This document shows positions 6,865-10,684 of a DNA stretch of 10,684 bases, one piece after another. The notes under the pieces are model-generated. The model worked only from the letters and a program-made list of their open reading frames with translations, was not told the origin of the DNA and searched no databases. A program made the translations under genes and the position numbers. The stretch spans positions 41,801-52,484 of the forward strand of contig DHTF01000085.1 of NCBI GenBank assembly GCA_002411515.1. Direction: 5' to 3'. The stretch comes from Proteiniphilum sp. UBA5267. GTDB taxonomy: Bacteria; Bacteroidota; Bacteroidia; Bacteroidales; Dysgonomonadaceae. The first letter of the stretch is position 1. The number at the start of each line of letters is the position of its first letter.

Positions 6865-8415
6865 TTAATTCACTCTCAGTTCCATTACAGCGATTTCGCG
6901 CTCCGTGCCATCAGGGCCGGTGGCACGCACGCCGGAGATATAGAAATAGCTACCGCGTGTAAGCCGTCTGATCTGTTCTTTTTGCCGGTCGGAGAAGCGG
7001 CTGCCATTGGAAACCTCAGGAATGGCATTCCCCATGGAGTCGAAAAATATCGTGCGGAAGCTTTTTACCTGAAAGGGTACGTGGAGGATGCCGTCGTCGA
7101 TGGCTGCCTTCAGTCCTTCACTGTTCAGCAGTGCTACCTTGGGTATGCTGCCGCCTTTCCGGCTGACCATGTTCCCACTGTTATCGCGGTACTCCAGAAA
7201 GGGCGTGGGATCGGGGAGGGCACGCACCCTGAACTGTTGCGAGGCAAGCGGTCGGACAGTACCTCCCTCTGTGCGGGCGGAAACCGACAGGGTAACATTC
7301 TGTCCCACCGCAGTAGGATGTACCGACCACTTGTTGCCCCTGCGGCTTAACTGTCCGTTAGTAATGGTGGCGGTGATATCCTGTGGAGCGAAACCGGGTA
7401 CGGAGATGGCAATCTCATTGTCGATGCCGGCATAGAGCACATTCATCAGCGTGGGAGCGATGGTGGCCATGGGCTCTACTACGGTATAGCTGCCCGAAAA
7501 GGGATACTGCTCCGATGTGCCGTCTTTCCCGGCCATCTCCAGGTAGCCCTCCACAGGAAAGGAGCCGGTGCTGTTTGCGGGTAGGGAGAAAACGCCATTC
7601 ACTGCATCGGGCTGCGGTTCACCCTGTAGAGTAAGTAAGGGTTGGCTTGTGGAGTCTTCGGCTGCAAGGATGACCCGGGCGTTATAGGTACCGCCTTGAA
7701 TTACAACATCCGATTCGGGAATCAGCCTGGCACTGAGTCTGTTCATTCTGAATTCGTCAGCATCCACGCTATTCAGCATACTCGACAAGGCTTCTCCTTC
7801 GGCGGACCGTACATCGTTCTCCAACTTTGACAGCAGGGTCACAGCTGCTGCCAGGGGCATATTTTCAAAAAGAGAAGCTTCCCAGTTCTTGTTGCCTGAT
7901 TTGGAAACGGTATAGAGACTCTTCTGAATAATTTTTCTCCTTGCAGAATCGGTTACCAATCCCGTCACGGTCTCCCGGTAATGATCGAGCGACTCCCGTA
8001 GTTTTTTCCCCTCTCCTCCAATGGGAGACAACATCACCACCGACGCTGCTTCCAGGTCATCCTTGTGCTTGATATTTGCTACATCCCCTCTTTTGCCGTC
8101 TGCTTGCCGCACCATCTGCAGTTTCAGCGTGGCAATATACTGTGTGAGTGTATCGCTCATTGCACGTACCTGCACTCCTCTTTCGTACCAGCTGCCGGCT
8201 TTCTCCGGATTCTGCCTGTTGTATGCTTCCAGCTCCGCCATCACCAGATTGTTCCGTTCCTGCATGGTGAGGGAGGTGTCGCCAAGACTATCGTCCACCA
8301 AGCCGAACCCGTCCAATACCTCTACCGAGACGTTGAGGGCCAGCATGGCGATGAACACCAGATACATCAGGTTGATCATCTTTTGACGAGGAGAATTGGG
8401 ACTGTTTACGGCCAT
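6865..8415 (-). CDS. gldM: T9SS/gliding motor protein GldM/PorM
   Basis: A 516-residue inner-membrane protein with one transmembrane helix (about residues 13-31) and a large periplasmic part. The N-terminus PRQKMINLMYLVFIAMLAL (9-27) is a signature of GldM. With GldL it forms the motor that uses the proton gradient to energise the T9SS; Arg10 corresponds to the conserved arginine (Arg9 in Flavobacterium johnsoniae) and Glu32 lies at the helix end. The periplasmic portion starts with a helical domain (about 36-215) and continues with three beta-rich domains of the kind that dimerise in GldM/PorM and reach towards GldK/GldN; the last, about residues 405-516, ends with GTEREIAVMELRVN. The length matches the family. 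It begins 12 bases after gldL with no Shine-Dalgarno sequence, as is common in this phylum. Confidence 0.95.
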   Translation of the reverse strand: MAVNSPNSPRQKMINLMYLVFIAMLALNVSVEVLDGFGLVDDSLGDTSLTMQERNNLVMAELEAYNRQNPEKAGSWYERGVQVRAMSDTLTQYIATLKLQMVRQADGKRGDVANIKHKDDLEAASVVMLSPIGGEGKKLRESLDHYRETVTGLVTDSARRKIIQKSLYTVSKSGNKNWEASLFENMPLAAAVTLLSKLENDVRSAEGEALSSMLNSVDADEFRMNRLSARLIPESDVVIQGGTYNARVILAAEDSTSQPLLTLQGEPQPDAVNGVFSLPANSTGSFPVEGYLEMAGKDGTSEQYPFSGSYTVVEPMATIAPTLMNVLYAGIDNEIAISVPGFAPQDITATITNGQLSRRGNKWSVHPTAVGQNVTLSVSARTEGGTVRPLASQQFRVRALPDPTPFLEYRDNSGNMVSRKGGSIPKVALLNSEGLKAAIDDGILHVPFQVKSFRTIFFDSMGNAIPEVSNGSRFSDRQKEQIRRLTRGSYFYISGVRATGPDGTEREIAVMELRVN

Positions 8416-8427
8416 ACAGATTGCTTG

Positions 8428-9189
8428 TTATCGCGGTTCACTTGAAGCCGGGTTGTTACGGAGGGGTGTCATGGCATCCAGCATACGAGCATAGGCTGCA
8501 TTCAGCTCCGTTAGCTGTGCGGCCATTTTTTCGGTCTCCCGTCTGATCACATTCCCCTCGGGCAGGGTGTCGCTATACATCGTGCCGAGGCGGGTGAGTC
8601 CTTTGTTGATCTGTTCAATGCTGTTGATCTGGCTACTGACTCCTTTGAGTTGAAGCTCATAGAGGCTGTTCAGACCGGAAAGGGTCCGGTTCAGGCTATC
8701 CAGTTGTTTCTCGTATGCATCTACCTGCGTTGAAAACAGGGAGAGGTCATTTGCACTGTTCTTGTATTCGGCAGTTCCGTAGGGTGGTGCGTAGGGTGTT
8801 GCGGATGCCGAAGTTTCCGAAGTGGGGTGCTGTTGCATGCCGGCAAAAGACGATGATGCAGTGCGGGACGTACTTATGTCCTGAGAGAGCATGCCGGAAC
8901 CATTGGTAGGCTCTGCTGCGGTTTGTCCATTACCGAGTGCGGGAAATACCTGTTCCCAGGGATAATCGCGTACCGGTGTGTCGAAGGCGGAGAGGATGAA
9001 GACAATCACCTCGGTAACCATTCCGATAAAGAGCATCTCATTGCCGAATGGAAAGTGGAGCAATTTGAACATGGCTCCCAGGATCACCAGGGCAGCACCA
9101 AAGCTGTAGGCAAAGTGAATGGCCCGCTTGCCTTTTTCTGTCTGAAGAAAGTGCTCCAGCCTGTTTTTGTATTTTTTGTATGCGTTCAT
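8428..9189 (-). CDS. gldL: T9SS/gliding motor protein GldL/PorL
   Basis: A 253-residue inner-membrane protein with two transmembrane helices near the N-terminus (about residues 24-44 and 52-69) joined by the family signature FKLLHFPFGNEML (41-53). Glu60 in TEVIVFILSAFD (59-70) matches the protonatable glutamate (Glu49 in Flavobacterium johnsoniae) that is central to proton-driven motor action with GldM. After the membrane part comes a linker rich in Ser, Thr, Ala and Pro (about 86-140) and then a predicted cytoplasmic coiled coil (about 146-240), as in other PorL/GldL proteins. The linker is the least conserved part. It starts 27 bases after gldK and ends 12 bases before gldM, so the three are surely cotranscribed. 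Confidence 0.94.
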   Translation of the reverse strand: MNAYKKYKNRLEHFLQTEKGKRAIHFAYSFGAALVILGAMFKLLHFPFGNEMLFIGMVTEVIVFILSAFDTPVRDYPWEQVFPALGNGQTAAEPTNGSGMLSQDISTSRTASSSFAGMQQHPTSETSASATPYAPPYGTAEYKNSANDLSLFSTQVDAYEKQLDSLNRTLSGLNSLYELQLKGVSSQINSIEQINKGLTRLGTMYSDTLPEGNVIRRETEKMAAQLTELNAAYARMLDAMTPLRNNPASSEPR

Positions 9190-9216
9190 ATCGATTTGTG
9201 TTGTGGATCATTTATA

Positions 9217-10608
9217 TTATCTGCTGCCGGCGGTCTGCGTACGCACGCACCGGAAGCCGATCCAGGATCGTCCCTTGTCGTTTTCTTCGCTGTCACGCAT
9301 GTCGGAACGGATAAAGGTGGCGATATCCTTCCAGGAGCCCCCCTTCACTACTTTCCGCTTCAACGGGGTGGGGTCATCGGCCGCAACACGTGTGCTGTAT
9401 TCCGGGTTCAGGTCGCTCATCAGCGCATTTCCCGATGCAGTGTAGGAGGTGGATGTCCACTCGGCCGCGTTGCCGGCCATATCGTAGAGACCGAACTGGT
9501 TGGGCTTGAAGCTCCTGACTTTTGCCGGGATCAGGTGGTTGTCGGCTGCATAGGCCCCCTCGCCGGGGTTGAAGTTGGCCTGGTAGCACCCGCTCTCGCT
9601 GGTGGTTGCGTCACTTTCCCACGGATAGCGGTTGTCGGAGTTGGCATTGCGTGCCGCCAGCTCCCATTCAGCTTCGGTAGGTAGTCTGTAGCGTTCTACC
9701 TGTACACCTGCTTTGTTCACACTGCGGCGCAGAAAGAGTGTGCGCCATTCGCAGAAGGCGGTGGCCTGCTCCCAGGTGACACCCACGACCGGATGGTGCG
9801 CATAGGCAGGGTTGGCAAAGTAATTGCGGAGGTAATATTCGTTGTGAGCCTGTGGAAAATCGTTTACCCAGCAGGTCGTATCGGGGTAGATGTTGACGAT
9901 GCGGGTGTGGACGAAATCGTAGAGGCTGCTCAGGGGACGGGTGAGGGTTTGGTTGACAACCTGTCCGTCGGGGGTGACGAAGGCGGTATCTTTTGATATC
10001 AATGGCGCATTGGTAGCGGTGCCTTCCAGGAAGGGACGGTATTCATTCCGGGCTGCCATGGCTTCATCGAACCACTCGTAGCGAAAGTTGAGCTGGGTGG
10101 CATCGAGCATCTTCACGCCGGTAATGGGATGAGTCTTGTAGAGGCTATTGATGGCAGCCTCCTCCTCTTCGGTGTTGCGGGTCCATGGAATGGGTACCGA
10201 CCAGTTGAGGTGTGGTGTGACGGGGTCACCGTATGCATCTTCGGTGATCTTATAGAAGTCGTCGCCTGCATAGCGTGGGTCCGCCATTCTTTCCCGGATG
10301 ATGGAGTCGCGCACCCAGTAGACAAACTGCTTGTACTGCGAGTTGGTGATTTCGGTTTCGTCCATCCAGAAGTTGTCGACCGATATGCCGCGGGTGGGGA
10401 TGGTGATGCCCCAGAGCGAGTCTGTCTCCCCGGGGCCCATGGTGATGGAGCCGCGGGTCACAAGCACCATATTGTAGGGTGTGGGTTCATCCCATACCCT
10501 GCCGACAGAAATGCCGGTGAGCTCTCCGCCCACACTGCTCCCGATGCCGCGCCGGCCACAGGAGAGGGCGGCGCCCAGTATCAGGATGATGATCAGATAT
10601 TGTTTCAT
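9217..10608 (-). CDS. gldK: T9SS lipoprotein GldK/PorK (formylglycine-generating-enzyme-like fold)
   Basis: A 463-residue lipoprotein. I start it at the ATG at 10608, because this gives a proper lipoprotein signal (MKQYLIIILILGAALSC, Cys17 lipidated) followed by the glycine-rich segment and GELTG seen in GldK; the frame is open further upstream to the window edge, but those 25 residues look unlike a signal. The rest is a sulfatase-modifying-factor (FGE-sulfatase) domain: MVLVTRGSITMGPGE (47-61), FWMDETEITNSQYKQF (80-95), HPVVGVTWEQATAFCEW (272-288), YRLPTEAEWELAAR (307-320), FGLYDMAGNAAEW (372-384), VVKGGSW (420-426) and GFRC (451-454). The two catalytic cysteines of true FGE are absent. GldK forms rings with GldN at the outer membrane. 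It heads the gld genes visible here. Confidence 0.95.
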   Translation of the reverse strand: MKQYLIIILILGAALSCGRRGIGSSVGGELTGISVGRVWDEPTPYNMVLVTRGSITMGPGETDSLWGITIPTRGISVDNFWMDETEITNSQYKQFVYWVRDSIIRERMADPRYAGDDFYKITEDAYGDPVTPHLNWSVPIPWTRNTEEEEAAINSLYKTHPITGVKMLDATQLNFRYEWFDEAMAARNEYRPFLEGTATNAPLISKDTAFVTPDGQVVNQTLTRPLSSLYDFVHTRIVNIYPDTTCWVNDFPQAHNEYYLRNYFANPAYAHHPVVGVTWEQATAFCEWRTLFLRRSVNKAGVQVERYRLPTEAEWELAARNANSDNRYPWESDATTSESGCYQANFNPGEGAYAADNHLIPAKVRSFKPNQFGLYDMAGNAAEWTSTSYTASGNALMSDLNPEYSTRVAADDPTPLKRKVVKGGSWKDIATFIRSDMRDSEENDKGRSWIGFRCVRTQTAGSR

Positions 10609-10684
10609 TGGTTTTATATTTTTAGCTGTCAGCTCTTCAGTGGCAATCTTGTACATACGGCGGTTCGAAAGTAATTGGCACATT
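10609..10684. other. region upstream of gldK at window edge
   Basis: These 76 bases hold the second AGCTGTCAGCT copy. Minus-strand TACTTTCG (10673-10666) is a 7-of-8 match to TAnnTTTG, but its -33 partner would lie outside the window. Alternatively, the minus-strand frame entering from the edge and ending in TGA at 10639-10637 could be the tail of an upstream gene. The sequence alone does not decide. Confidence 0.3.
10624..10634. repeat. 11-base palindromic motif, copy upstream of gldK
   Basis: AGCTGTCAGCT, identical to 6844-6854 and lying 15 bases before the chosen gldK ATG. It may be a regulatory palindrome or a remnant of a dispersed short repeat. Confidence 0.6.

Noticed and set aside
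8923..9684. 253-codon open frame on the plus strand crossing the gldL-gldK junction
   Set aside because: It runs antisense to two firmly identified genes and has no family features; GC-rich codons make such frames common.
10129..10674. 181-codon open frame on the plus strand opposite the start of gldK
   Set aside because: It is antisense to the conserved GldK reading frame and shows no domain or signal.
10609..10683. longer GldK start at 10683
   Set aside because: It would place 25 extra residues before a perfect lipoprotein signal peptide, which must be at the N-terminus to work.

Overview
The window looks like chromosomal DNA of a member of the Bacteroidota, most likely a Bacteroidales relative of the Dysgonomonadaceae/Porphyromonadaceae type. 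The main reason is a complete gldK-gldL-gldM-gldN set, the core of the type IX secretion system (T9SS), which is confined to this phylum. The start codons lack Shine-Dalgarno sequences, and two upstream regions hold TAnnTTTG-like -7 elements, both usual for the phylum. The genus is an inference.

Every supported gene is on the minus strand, so transcription runs from high to low coordinates. Region 1 (10684 to 5852) is the tightly packed gldKLMN operon: the GldK lipoprotein, the GldL and GldM inner-membrane motor proteins, and the GldN periplasmic ring partner. A small hairpin follows gldN directly. Region 2 (5851 to 4386) is AT-rich. It holds one secreted orphan protein with an NTF2/SnoaL-like N-terminal half and an unrecognised C-terminal half, followed by two hairpins that probably end its transcript. 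Region 3 (4385 to 1229) is a likely three-gene operon: a NorB-like MFS drug exporter, an M20 amidohydrolase, and an Arr-type rifamycin ADP-ribosyltransferase whose ATG overlaps the hydrolase stop codon as ATGA. Region 4 (1135 to 1) holds two genes of poorly characterised families, DUF1697 and DUF4256; the second runs off the left edge with only a few residues missing.

The gld genes together power and scaffold protein export across the outer membrane. The exporter, hydrolase and ADP-ribosyltransferase suggest a cassette for handling small molecules or antibiotics, but a joint function is inferred only from gene order and spacing. I see no tRNA, rRNA, CRISPR array, insertion sequence or integrase. 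The most unusual items are the exporter-hydrolase-Arr cassette, a Tyr-to-Phe change at a supposed active-site position of Arr, the secreted two-domain orphan, and an 11-base palindrome repeated upstream of gldK and gldN.
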